49,254 bases of DNA, taken from NCBI GenBank assembly GCA_027485735.1, contig JAIXQM010000176.1, positions 1-49,254 of the forward strand, written 5' to 3'. Position 1 is the first letter of the stretch; each line of letters opens with the position of its first letter. Below are positions 8,107 to 15,587 of the stretch, one piece after another. The notes beneath the pieces were generated by a model, which was given only the letters and a program-made list of their open reading frames with translations, was not told where the DNA came from and did not search any database. A program made the translations under genes and the position numbers. Origin of the DNA: Sphingomonadales bacterium. GTDB taxonomy: Bacteria; Pseudomonadota; Alphaproteobacteria; Sphingomonadales; Sphingomonadaceae.

Positions 8107-9219
8107 TTATTGGTCATCTGCAGATCGAAACTGCCACCACAGAGCAATCATCATCAGTGCAATGACGCCTAAGTTGATGGCGGGCCCGTCAGGCCAGATG
8201 CTCAAGGCCAATGAGGCGATGCCTTGCGCCGCGTTGATCACGGAAAACTGTGACGCCATTCGATTATGCGTGCGAACCCCCGCGCCCTGTGCAGCCAGAT
8301 AGGTCGACAACAGGCGCAATAGTGCCGCGCTCCACCCGACCAGCAGGAACGACAGGCTCAACAGCCAGAAACTGTCGTTCCGGGTCCCCAGGAGGAAGCC
8401 GAGCGAGAGCACGATGACCAGCGGGACCACAAGGCGTGATCCCATCGACGCGATGCAGCGATGGACCGGCGGCAGAAACTGGCTTGCCACCATGACAAGA
8501 CCACACGAGCCAATTAGCAAGGCGCCGGCGGACTTGGGATGCAAATCCAGCATGATTGTTTGGGTGTGCAGCATGGCCATCGTGCCCCCGGCAGCCACAG
8601 CGATTGCGATATAGGGCAGCTTGCCGCCACCGTTGGCAGCGCAAGCGTGACTGCCCTTCCGGGGCTGGGCAAGACGAGCGCTAGGCGCAGGGCGCGCCAC
8701 TGCCGCAACGGCTACCGCCAGCCCGAAGGGCACAATATATGACGTCGCCAGCAATGACCGGCTGGCAAGGAACGCCCCGATATCGCCGGTCAGAACCAGG
8801 CCGTTAAGCCACGAGAAATCGCGCGCGCAGCGTTCTGATTGGCTGCCACCGGCTACAATTGAAAAGGCCGATGGAACGACCGCGGCAACGAAAGCGCCAT
8901 TCAGGAACCGCAGTGCAAAGAGCCCCGGCAGCGCAGCCTGATCAAGGGCTGCAAAGCTGATGACATACCCAACCAGGCCAAACGCCAACACCCGCTGGAC
9001 GCCGAAGCGGTTGCTAATATGCGCCCAGGGCAGCGCGACGCAGGCTGCACCGAGCGGGAAAGCCGCGGACAGCGCAGCCAGCGCCGCCGGGTCCAGTTCG
9101 CCGCCCGCCCATGCTGGCAATGATGGAATGGCAAAACCGTTGGACAATGAGACCAGTGCGACGGCGACCAGCAGCGTGGGGAGCCGAACGGGAGCGAAGT
9201 CCGATGATGTGAGGCTCAC
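8107..9219 (-). CDS. MFS-family transporter
   Basis: The protein is strongly hydrophobic, with about 11-12 predicted membrane segments and an MFS loop-like stretch (AHISNRFGVQRVLAFGL). The substrate is not predictable. The GTG at 9219 overlaps the stop of the upstream DUF1622 gene (GTGA), so I prefer it; an ATG at 9282 would give a 66-bp overlap and an Arg/Trp-rich lead unlike a transporter N-terminus. It is the third gene of the MBL-DUF1622-MFS group. Export of a metal complex or metabolite is possible from context. Confidence 0.8.
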   Translation of the reverse strand: MSLTSSDFAPVRLPTLLVAVALVSLSNGFAIPSLPAWAGGELDPAALAALSAAFPLGAACVALPWAHISNRFGVQRVLAFGLVGYVISFAALDQAALPGLFALRFLNGAFVAAVVPSAFSIVAGGSQSERCARDFSWLNGLVLTGDIGAFLASRSLLATSYIVPFGLAVAVAAVARPAPSARLAQPRKGSHACAANGGGKLPYIAIAVAAGGTMAMLHTQTIMLDLHPKSAGALLIGSCGLVMVASQFLPPVHRCIASMGSRLVVPLVIVLSLGFLLGTRNDSFWLLSLSFLLVGWSAALLRLLSTYLAAQGAGVRTHNRMASQFSVINAAQGIASLALSIWPDGPAINLGVIALMMIALWWQFRSADDQ

Positions 9220-9599
9220 GGCGCGCAAGGGCCTTGGCCATCGCCACGATCCTGCTTGAACTGTGCTTCCTGCCATGGCCAATGACCATTGATCTCGACC
9301 CCGAGCGCGACGCTGAGGAATGTCCGGATTGCCAGCAGGCCGGCCAGAACGCCGATATCTTCGATCTGTGGCGTCACCTTCAGCGTTTTCAGCAAATCGG
9401 CAGCAACAAGCAGTTCCAGTCCCAGCAATATGCTACGCCCGATATTGGCTCTGAGCGGTCGGTAGGCAGGCCCCCAGCCGGACCGTCGTCCAGCGCTAAC
9501 GTACATCACGGCTGACAGCGCAATGCCAAACAGCATTGCGGCGGTTCCCAGCAATTCCAGTGCTTCAATGGCACTTGTAACAAGCGCAGCGCGGTTCAT
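9216..9599 (-). CDS. DUF1622-family membrane protein
   Basis: The product has 127 residues with three hydrophobic helices (about 11-31, 52-70, 78-95). The core LRANIGRSILLGLELLVAADLLKTL and VLAGLLAIRTFLSVALGVEI matches the DUF1622 pattern of an amphipathic loop between membrane helices. Function is unknown in the family. It follows the MBL gene by 13 bp and is coupled to the MFS gene by GTGA. Confidence 0.8.
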   Translation of the reverse strand: MNRAALVTSAIEALELLGTAAMLFGIALSAVMYVSAGRRSGWGPAYRPLRANIGRSILLGLELLVAADLLKTLKVTPQIEDIGVLAGLLAIRTFLSVALGVEINGHWPWQEAQFKQDRGDGQGPCAP

Positions 9600-9612
9600 T
9601 GGCGAATTGCCA

Positions 9613-10977
9613 TCATGTCAGCACAACCTGCTCGCCCAGAAAGGGGATATGGCAATCCCAGCCCAGTTCCTGCGTGATCCGGCCTTTGAGCGCCTCTGCT
9701 CCGGCCGGTTCCCCATGCGTGATGAAGGCCCGGCGAGGCGGGCGCTCAAATCCAGCCAGCCAGCGCATGATCTCGTCAGCATCAGCATGGGCGGACAGCA
9801 TCGACAGATTGACGATCTCGGCCCGCACGGGAACCAGATCGCCATGAATTTTCACTTCCCGAGCCCCCGCCACAAGCGCCGCGCCGCGCGTGCCGGCGGC
9901 TTGGAAGCCGGCGAACAATATGGTGTTCCGCGGATCCGGCGCATAGTGCGCCAGATGATGCAGGACACGGCCGCCGGTTGCCATGCCGCTTGCCGACAGG
10001 ATGACCTTCGGCATTGGGTTGGCATTGAGTGCCTTGGAGTCGCTCACCTCGCGCACATAGGTGGCGATCTGGCAGGTCGCCATGCACTCAGCCCGGGAGA
10101 GTTTGTGGTCATCGGGATGCGAACAGAACAACTCACTTGCGTTGACCGCCATCGGGCTGTCGAGGAACACAGGCACCGAGCGCAGACGGCCTGCCGCGTG
10201 CAGCTTTGAAAGGTGAAAAAGCAGGGACTGGGCGCGTCCGACAGCGAATGTTGGCACCACGACTGTGCCCCCGCGGCCCACTGTTCGTTCTATGACATCG
10301 CCAAGCATGGATGTGGCGTCGGCGTCATCGTGCTTTCGATTGCCGTAGGTAGACTCCACAACAATATAGTCGGCCTCTCTCAGCTGCTCTGGCGGATGCA
10401 TAATCGGATCGTTGTAGCGACCCAGGTCTCCTGAAAACACGATCCTGCGGTCATGCCACCGCACCGTTGCGCAACTTGCCCCCAATATATGTCCGGCACG
10501 GTCGAGCCGAACAGTCGCATTGCCGTTTGCGACATGCTGCACCGTGTGCACAGCCACAGGTGAAAAGAACTCAAGAGCGCGTCTTGCATCTTCCTCGGTG
10601 TACAGCGGTTCGGCCGGCTGATGCCTTGAGTAGCCGCGCTTGTTGGCGAACTGGGCATCCTTTTCCTGCAGATGGCCACTGTCGGGCAGCAGAATCTGAC
10701 ACAAATCGGCCGTTGCCGCGCTGCAGAGAATCCGACCGCGCCAACCATTGCGGACCAGCACCGGCATATAGCCCGAATGATCGATATGGGCGTGCGTCAG
10801 AATGACATCCTCGACCCGGCGCAGAGCCGGATCAACAGGCAGACGATTTCGGTCGCGGAGGTCGCGGGGCCCCTGAAAGAGGCCACAGTCAATCATCAGG
10901 GAATGTCGTTCATCAGACAGCAGATATTTCGATCCGGTGACTGTCTGCGCTGCGCCGAGAAAATCGATCTTCAGCAT
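9613..10977 (-). CDS. MBL-fold beta-CASP hydrolase (RNA nuclease-like)
   Basis: The product has about 454 residues. It has the metallo-beta-lactamase zinc motif HAHIDHSG near residue 65, FSGDLGRY, a beta-CASP domain (TYGNRKH, PTFAVGRAQ) and the C-terminal SAHADADEIMRWL and THGEPAGAEAL segments of RNA-processing CPSF-73/YsiI-like proteins. Such enzymes usually cut RNA using two zinc ions. The start at 10977 (MLKIDFLG) is supported by GGAG ten bases upstream; ATG at 10989 is the alternative. It follows the heptaheme cytochrome gene by 24 bp in the same direction. Why an RNase-like enzyme travels with metal-resistance genes is unclear. Confidence 0.88.
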   Translation of the reverse strand: MLKIDFLGAAQTVTGSKYLLSDERHSLMIDCGLFQGPRDLRDRNRLPVDPALRRVEDVILTHAHIDHSGYMPVLVRNGWRGRILCSAATADLCQILLPDSGHLQEKDAQFANKRGYSRHQPAEPLYTEEDARRALEFFSPVAVHTVQHVANGNATVRLDRAGHILGASCATVRWHDRRIVFSGDLGRYNDPIMHPPEQLREADYIVVESTYGNRKHDDADATSMLGDVIERTVGRGGTVVVPTFAVGRAQSLLFHLSKLHAAGRLRSVPVFLDSPMAVNASELFCSHPDDHKLSRAECMATCQIATYVREVSDSKALNANPMPKVILSASGMATGGRVLHHLAHYAPDPRNTILFAGFQAAGTRGAALVAGAREVKIHGDLVPVRAEIVNLSMLSAHADADEIMRWLAGFERPPRRAFITHGEPAGAEALKGRITQELGWDCHIPFLGEQVVLT

Positions 10978-11001
10978 CTCATTCTCCATGAAAAACCAGC
11001 T

Positions 11002-11766
11002 TCAGTGATGCTTGTACCAGCCTTTACCCTTGATATTGTTCCAGCTGTCTGAAACGTGGCAGGCATAACACTGTTCGACTGAAGCGCGTTTGCCGGCGAC
11101 GGACTGCGACACCATTTCGAAATGCATCATCCTGTGACTTGGCGGCGGCAGATGACATTGCACGCATTCAGTAGAGCGTGCGGAAGGGTGAAGAAATTCC
11201 GCAATCGTCCATTGCTGAACGCTGTGACAGGTGCCGCAATCCTGTCCAAAGAAGCCGCGATGCCGGTCACGGTTGGAATGACATGAGGCGCAGTCAAGCC
11301 GCGCTAGACTGCCGGTTACTGCCGGTTGCCAGGGCAGCGGCCGTTTCTGGCTCGCTCCACCGGTGCCGGGTTCGGCCGGTTTGGCGACAGGGCCTGACCA
11401 AAGTCCACCTTCGGCCAAGGCGGCATGATCCATTCTCACCAAGCTCACGCCGCCATCATGCTCGATATGGCAAGTGGTGCAGGTGGTCACCGCGACGTGG
11501 AATCGGGTCGATTGCTTGTCGCCAAATTGCGTCTGTGCATGGCAGGCGATGCAGTTCTGCGGCCTGATTCCTTCATGCGGCGTATGACATGTTTCGCATT
11601 GCCCGGCCGCGAACCCATGCGCCTTCGACAGTGGGCCAGGGTTCACCAGTCCGGACCAGCCTGGTACGACCTGACTGCCGGCCCGATGCACGCCAAAAGG
11701 AACCGCAATGCCGAAGATCAGCGCCGCGACGGCGAACATCGCATAGACGATCCCGGTCGACTTCAT
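11002..11766 (-). CDS. heptaheme c-type cytochrome, membrane-anchored
   Basis: The product has 254 residues with an N-terminal membrane helix (about 7-25) and seven CxxCH haem sites: CETCH, CIACH, CTTCH, CASCH, CGTCH, CVQCH and CYACH. Additional histidines (for example RFHVAV, HMDHAA-like and HFEMVSQS positions) could be the distal ligands. The protein should hang in the periplasm from its uncleaved helix. Its ATG overlaps the stop of the b-type membrane protein gene (ATGA). With that gene and the FNR/ferredoxin fusion it would form an electron route from the cytoplasm to the periplasm. The acceptor is unknown. Confidence 0.88.
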   Translation of the reverse strand: MKSTGIVYAMFAVAALIFGIAVPFGVHRAGSQVVPGWSGLVNPGPLSKAHGFAAGQCETCHTPHEGIRPQNCIACHAQTQFGDKQSTRFHVAVTTCTTCHIEHDGGVSLVRMDHAALAEGGLWSGPVAKPAEPGTGGASQKRPLPWQPAVTGSLARLDCASCHSNRDRHRGFFGQDCGTCHSVQQWTIAEFLHPSARSTECVQCHLPPPSHRMMHFEMVSQSVAGKRASVEQCYACHVSDSWNNIKGKGWYKHH

Positions 11767-12515
11767 AGCCAGCGCAGCCCGTAATAGAGCCCCGACCAGA
11801 TGTGCAGGATCAGCAGAGCAGCCAGCAGGATCGCAAAGATGATGTGTGCTACCAGAGACGCGCCGAGTGAACGGTTCGCCGCCTCTTCCGAGCGAATGGC
11901 ATACTCGGTGTCGGCAATCGCGCCGACCAGCCTGAGGCGCTGTTTGCCCGGGTGGACGATGGGCGAGAGTGCAGCGGTCGGTTCGACAAGCGCAAGCAGC
12001 CGGGCCGATGCATTGACGCCCCCTTCGCGTGGCACATTGGTCACCGGCAGGGGCGCATCCCCTGTTCCCGTTTCGGCAAACGCGGTCCTGAGCAATGCAA
12101 GATCGCCCTTGCGGCCGCGCACCGCTCTTGCAATCTGGGCAAGGAGAAAGCGTCCAACATAGCCGCTGATGACAACCAAGACCATAACACCGGTCAAAGT
12201 GACTCCAAGCGGACTGTCATATTTGTGCGCGGCATGCACAACCCCGAGGGTGGGACCCAAGACACCGGCATAGACGTGCACAGTCAGCAACGTGCGGTCC
12301 GAGACGCGGCGTGTCACCATCTCGTGCAGGCGCGGAAACCGTTTCAGCGGAACGTAAAGCAGCGCAATCAGCATGAGGACCGCACCGGATATGCCGATAA
12401 GACTGCCCGTCATGCTGCCGGGAAAGCGGGGAGCCGCATGAAGAAGGAATCCGATTGGAAACAGGATCACGAACACCACCAGCGCACCGGTCAGCATGGC
12501 CCCGCGGTCGCGCAT
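11763..12515 (-). CDS. b-type cytochrome-like integral membrane protein
   Basis: The product has 250 residues with five likely membrane helices (about 6-27, 36-56, 75-95, 103-125, 224-245). Histidines sit inside or at the ends of helices (LLTVHVYAGVLG, GVVHAAH, SLVAHIIFA, LLILHIWSG), which is the pattern for haem b binding in ferric-reductase and cytochrome-b561-like proteins. A soluble loop of about 95 residues separates helices 4 and 5. Its start overlaps the stop of the upstream reductase (TGATG) and its stop overlaps the cytochrome start. This makes a haem b bridge between the cytosolic reductase and the periplasmic cytochrome likely. Confidence 0.75.
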   Translation of the reverse strand: MRDRGAMLTGALVVFVILFPIGFLLHAAPRFPGSMTGSLIGISGAVLMLIALLYVPLKRFPRLHEMVTRRVSDRTLLTVHVYAGVLGPTLGVVHAAHKYDSPLGVTLTGVMVLVVISGYVGRFLLAQIARAVRGRKGDLALLRTAFAETGTGDAPLPVTNVPREGGVNASARLLALVEPTAALSPIVHPGKQRLRLVGAIADTEYAIRSEEAANRSLGASLVAHIIFAILLAALLILHIWSGLYYGLRWL

Positions 12516-14410
12516 CAGGCTTCAACCACCAATGGGCCGCGCGTGCATTTCGCCTGACAGGCCAGCACATAGCCGCGGGCCTTGTCGGCGGGATCGAGAC
12601 CAGACTCTTCCGCCATGGCAACTTCACCTTCGACCAGCTTTGTTACGCACACACCACAAACGCCCACCCGGCAGGAAAACGGAATTTCGACCCCGGCGGC
12701 CTCGGCGGCTTCCAGCACAGTTTGATCTGCCGGCAGAGCCGCGGACCGCTGGGCGATCGAGAACGTGATCGTGGTGGGAGCGATTTCGGGTTGGGCCTTC
12801 TCCGGCTTGCCAGTTGGCGGAGCTGGCAATGGCTCCGCAGGCGCGCTGCTTTCAACGCCGGGCGCATTTTCCGGCGGCAGCGACGCAGGCCCGAAGGCCT
12901 CGGTAAAGATCTGACTGTCCGGCACACCAAGTTCGCGCAGCAAGCCCCTGACCGTCTGCATCATCGCCGGCGGGCCGCACATGTGCACACGCCGAGCGGC
13001 AATCTCCGGAACCGCTGATTGCAGAAGTTCCCTGGTCAACTGGCCTTCCGGACCCAACCAGACTGTCCCGGGTGCCCGCTGCATGGTCGCCAGCACGTGC
13101 AGTCGCGGATGCCGGCGTTCCAGCATCTCGATTTCGTCCCTGAAAATGAATTCCTCGGTCGAACGCGCGCCATAGATGAAGAATATCTCCCCCGGCCAGG
13201 CCGTATCGGTGAGGTAGCGAAGCACTGACATCATCGGCGTGACCCCCACGCCGCCGGCGATCAGCACAATGCTTTCGGCATCGGAACCCGTGAAGGTGAA
13301 CAGACCGAATGGCCCGGCCAGACGCAGTCTGTCACCAACCTGCACGGCTTCGTGGAGATGCCGGGATACCTTGCCCTGGCTTTCCTTCTTGACCGTGATT
13401 TCGACATACGCCCTCTGCGTTGGCGAAGATGCAATGGTATAGGATCGCTTTGCCGACTGGCCGGGCTCTGCTTCGACCTCGACTTGCACGAACTGGCCGG
13501 GCAAGAAATCGAACGGCAGGCGATCATCAGCCGGATTAACCAGACGAAACGTCAGAACCGTAGGCGTTTCGCGGACGATCTGGGCGACACGCAATTCGCC
13601 AGACCACGGCCGACGGGCCGGCCTGCTGCCTGGCCCGGCTGCGACAGGGTTCGACGGCTCTGGCGCGCCGGGCAACGGTGAAGGTGCAGTCGCAGGTGAA
13701 GGCGGCTTGGTGCCAGTAGAAGCCCCGTCTTCCTTGGGGGGATTTTTCTGAGGCTGCGGCTGCGCGGTCGGCGAGAAGGCCGCGAGCAGTTCGCCTACGC
13801 GGCGCGCGCGGAGATATTGCAAGGCCAACAGCAAACCGGAGGCAAGGGTCAAGACAGTCATCACCAGCCAGTGCGCCGGTGAAAAGCCGAGCAACTGGTC
13901 GTGGTTGCCGTCAATGCCGACCAGGGGAAGTCCCATCCGGGACCGATACCAGGAAATTGCACCAGCCTGGGGGCCTAAGGGGTCTGCCAGTGCCGTCCGT
14001 GCGGCAACGCCACTTTCGAAGACCGCTGCTCCCTCGCGAACCTGTTCGGCGATACGAGGCAACTGCCCGGGTGCGGCGGTTTCCGCCAGATCCGTGCCCT
14101 GCTCGATCGCCATCAGTCCATCATGCGCGCGCCTGTCTGCCTCCCGCATCAATTGATGTCGGGTTGCCGCATCCTCAGGGTCAAGCTGCATCAGTGCAGG
14201 AAACAGCGGGCCTTGTGACCCATGTTCATTCCCGCCGCACGACATGGACCCGCAGGATTCCGGCACCGACCCCATGGCAGGGGCAGCCACCGTAGAACCG
14301 CCACCATGATGAGCCGCATGATCTGCAGCCGATTGTGCAACAACCGGGGCGTGCGCTGCCACAACGACGGCGAGAATTGCTGATCGCACGAAATAATGCC
14401 CCCGGTGCAT
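12515..14410 (-). CDS. membrane-anchored FNR-type reductase fused to plant-type [2Fe-2S] ferredoxin
   Basis: The product has 631 residues. Order of parts: signal-like helix (1-26), His-rich extracytoplasmic domain (27-180) with SCGSMSCGG, membrane helix (181-199), Pro-rich linker (about 213-268), FAD domain with RSYTIASSP (322-330), NAD(P)-binding GGVGVTP (386-392), a second Pro/Ala linker (about 515-545) and a ferredoxin domain with C580, C585, C588 and C618. The soluble redox domains should be cytoplasmic. This is an unusual fusion because it starts with a periplasmic domain. It is overlapped by the cytochrome-b-like gene. I infer electron transfer from NAD(P)H through FAD and [2Fe-2S] to haem. 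Confidence 0.85.
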   Translation of the reverse strand: MHRGHYFVRSAILAVVVAAHAPVVAQSAADHAAHHGGGSTVAAPAMGSVPESCGSMSCGGNEHGSQGPLFPALMQLDPEDAATRHQLMREADRRAHDGLMAIEQGTDLAETAAPGQLPRIAEQVREGAAVFESGVAARTALADPLGPQAGAISWYRSRMGLPLVGIDGNHDQLLGFSPAHWLVMTVLTLASGLLLALQYLRARRVGELLAAFSPTAQPQPQKNPPKEDGASTGTKPPSPATAPSPLPGAPEPSNPVAAGPGSRPARRPWSGELRVAQIVRETPTVLTFRLVNPADDRLPFDFLPGQFVQVEVEAEPGQSAKRSYTIASSPTQRAYVEITVKKESQGKVSRHLHEAVQVGDRLRLAGPFGLFTFTGSDAESIVLIAGGVGVTPMMSVLRYLTDTAWPGEIFFIYGARSTEEFIFRDEIEMLERRHPRLHVLATMQRAPGTVWLGPEGQLTRELLQSAVPEIAARRVHMCGPPAMMQTVRGLLRELGVPDSQIFTEAFGPASLPPENAPGVESSAPAEPLPAPPTGKPEKAQPEIAPTTITFSIAQRSAALPADQTVLEAAEAAGVEIPFSCRVGVCGVCVTKLVEGEVAMAEESGLDPADKARGYVLACQAKCTRGPLVVEA

Positions 14411-14422
14411 CTCGACAATAAC

Positions 14423-14776
14423 CTACATGTCCTTCATCGGCATGGGCTTGTCCGGGGCCGCAGGACCGCCCTTCATGCCGCCGCCCATCCCGCTGGCGGG
14501 AGCTGGATCGGCAGCCGGGTCTGCAGTTCCGCCACTGCCCATGGCACCCGATTGGCCATGCTGCATCATCTGCTGATGTTCGGCCTTGATCTGTTCATGA
14601 TCGCTGGCCATCTGCTCCTGCTGATGGATATCCCGCATGGACTGTTCAGCGGCGGCCGGGTCAACAGTGGTGCCCTGTTTGTCTGGTGCCTGCTTGGAAC
14701 AAGCGCTGAGCAGGATCGCGGCGGCAATCGCCGCTCCCGAAAGCGCGACGCGGCCAATAGTCTTGCTTGAAGTCAT
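14423..14776 (-). CDS. Met/His/Gln-rich lipoprotein
   Basis: The product has 117 residues with a lipobox LSAC at about 23-26. The mature part contains a Gln/His-rich helix (HQQEQMASDHEQIKAEHQQM) and a Gly/Met-rich tail (GMGGGMKGG, MPMKDM). Met and His clusters are common Cu(I)/Cu(II) ligands in periplasmic copper proteins. AAGGAGG directly precedes the start, giving a very strong ribosome binding site. It lies between DUF411 and the reductase in one operon. A role in passing copper is inferred, not shown. Confidence 0.8.
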   Translation of the reverse strand: MTSSKTIGRVALSGAAIAAAILLSACSKQAPDKQGTTVDPAAAEQSMRDIHQQEQMASDHEQIKAEHQQMMQHGQSGAMGSGGTADPAADPAPASGMGGGMKGGPAAPDKPMPMKDM

Positions 14777-14809
14777 CTCGAGTACCTCCTTTTTCTGGGC
14801 TACATGAAG

Positions 14810-15265
14810 TCAGTTATGCTGCGCGAAGGGCCAACGGCGTCCATTGCTGTCGAACGCATAAACAGTATAAGGATCGCGGCGACCGCCAGCGTCCATCCCG
14901 GGCGACCCTGCGGGCATGCCGGGGACAGCCAGGCCGATGATATTGCTTCGTTTCATCGCCAGCAGTTGCTTGATGTCGGCAGCAGGGACATGGCCTTCGA
15001 CAACATAGCCGGCCACGACCGCCGTGTGACACGACGCCAGGTCCTGCGGCACTTTCAGCTTGGTCTTGATAGCAGACATATTGACGGTTTCGATCGCCTT
15101 GGGAGCCAAGGCCTTGCTGGCCGCCAGGTGCGAGGCCCATGAAGAGCAGCAACCGCACGACGGGTCCTTGTATACCAGCACCTCGCGCGCGCCCTCGGCG
15201 GCGGCGACTGTGCTGAAACCTATGAGGGCCGCCATTACCACGCTGAGACCCGATATCTTTTTCAT
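14810..15265 (-). CDS. DUF411 periplasmic metal-binding protein
   Basis: The product has 151 residues with a signal peptide (MKKISGLSVVMAALIGFSTVAAA). The DUF411 core is complete: VYKDPSCGCCSSWASHL, a conserved LASCHTAVVAGYVVEGHVPA and a Gly/Met/Pro-rich GLAVPGMPAGSPGM. The Cys, His and Met residues are likely metal ligands, and the family is usually found with copper-resistance genes. Start at 15265 rather than 15295 because the signal peptide begins there and AGGAA lies upstream. A second copy is at 28799. It is the first gene of the leftward operon read from the conserved promoter motif at 15409-15433. Confidence 0.88.
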   Translation of the reverse strand: MKKISGLSVVMAALIGFSTVAAAEGAREVLVYKDPSCGCCSSWASHLAASKALAPKAIETVNMSAIKTKLKVPQDLASCHTAVVAGYVVEGHVPAADIKQLLAMKRSNIIGLAVPGMPAGSPGMDAGGRRDPYTVYAFDSNGRRWPFAQHN

Positions 15266-15408
15266 ATGGCTGCGTTCCTGTTCATCATTGCTCACTCATC
15301 AAGCCAGGGGCAGCGCCCCTTGGCCACATTGCTGGCTTCGATGCAGATCGGCCCGGCGAACGATTGTCCTTGTCGTGCCGGCGATTTTCAATTTGCCTGC
15401 AGATTTGG

Positions 15409-15433
15409 ATACGCAGGGCCAGAGTATCGCCCT
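15409..15433 (-). promoter_or_regulatory. ECF-type bipartite motif upstream of the DUF411/electron-transfer operon
   Basis: Read on the minus strand, AGGGCGA (15433-15427) is followed after 11 bases by TGCGTAT (15415-15409). The same pair at the same spacing precedes cnrY and copC, and a weaker form precedes copA. The first gene starts at 15265, so a long leader of about 140 bases is implied. The alignment was done by eye. Confidence 0.65.
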
Positions 15434-15446
15434 CCCCGAAAATCAC

Positions 15447-15468
15447 TGATCCGTATTTCTACAGATCA
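15447..15468. promoter_or_regulatory. inverted repeat in the copA/DUF411 divergent region
   Basis: TGATC-C-GTA, a 4-base centre (TTTC), then TAC-A-GATCA makes a near-perfect 22-bp dyad with one mismatch per arm. It sits between the two divergent ECF-like motifs. That position suggests a second regulator, for example a CopR-like response regulator or a repressor, but none is identified. Confidence 0.5.
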
Positions 15469-15523
15469 GCTTTCAATGGCCGCGCAAGATATAAACGGGC
15501 CCTCAATGTTTGGTATTAGCGCA

Positions 15524-15548
15524 AGGGTGGATGCGCCATGATGCGTAA
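15524..15548 (+). promoter_or_regulatory. ECF-type bipartite motif upstream of copA (weaker match)
   Basis: AGGGTGG (15524-15530), 11 bases, then TGCGTAA (15542-15548). It differs from the AGGG(C/T)(G/C)A-N11-TGCGTAT pattern at two or three positions but keeps the spacing. Transcription starting just after it would leave about 30 bases before the copA ATG at 15588, which also argues against the earlier ATG at 15558. Confidence 0.55.
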
Positions 15549-15587
15549 AACAGTGCAATGGACAGGATCGCGAAGGACCCATCGGTA

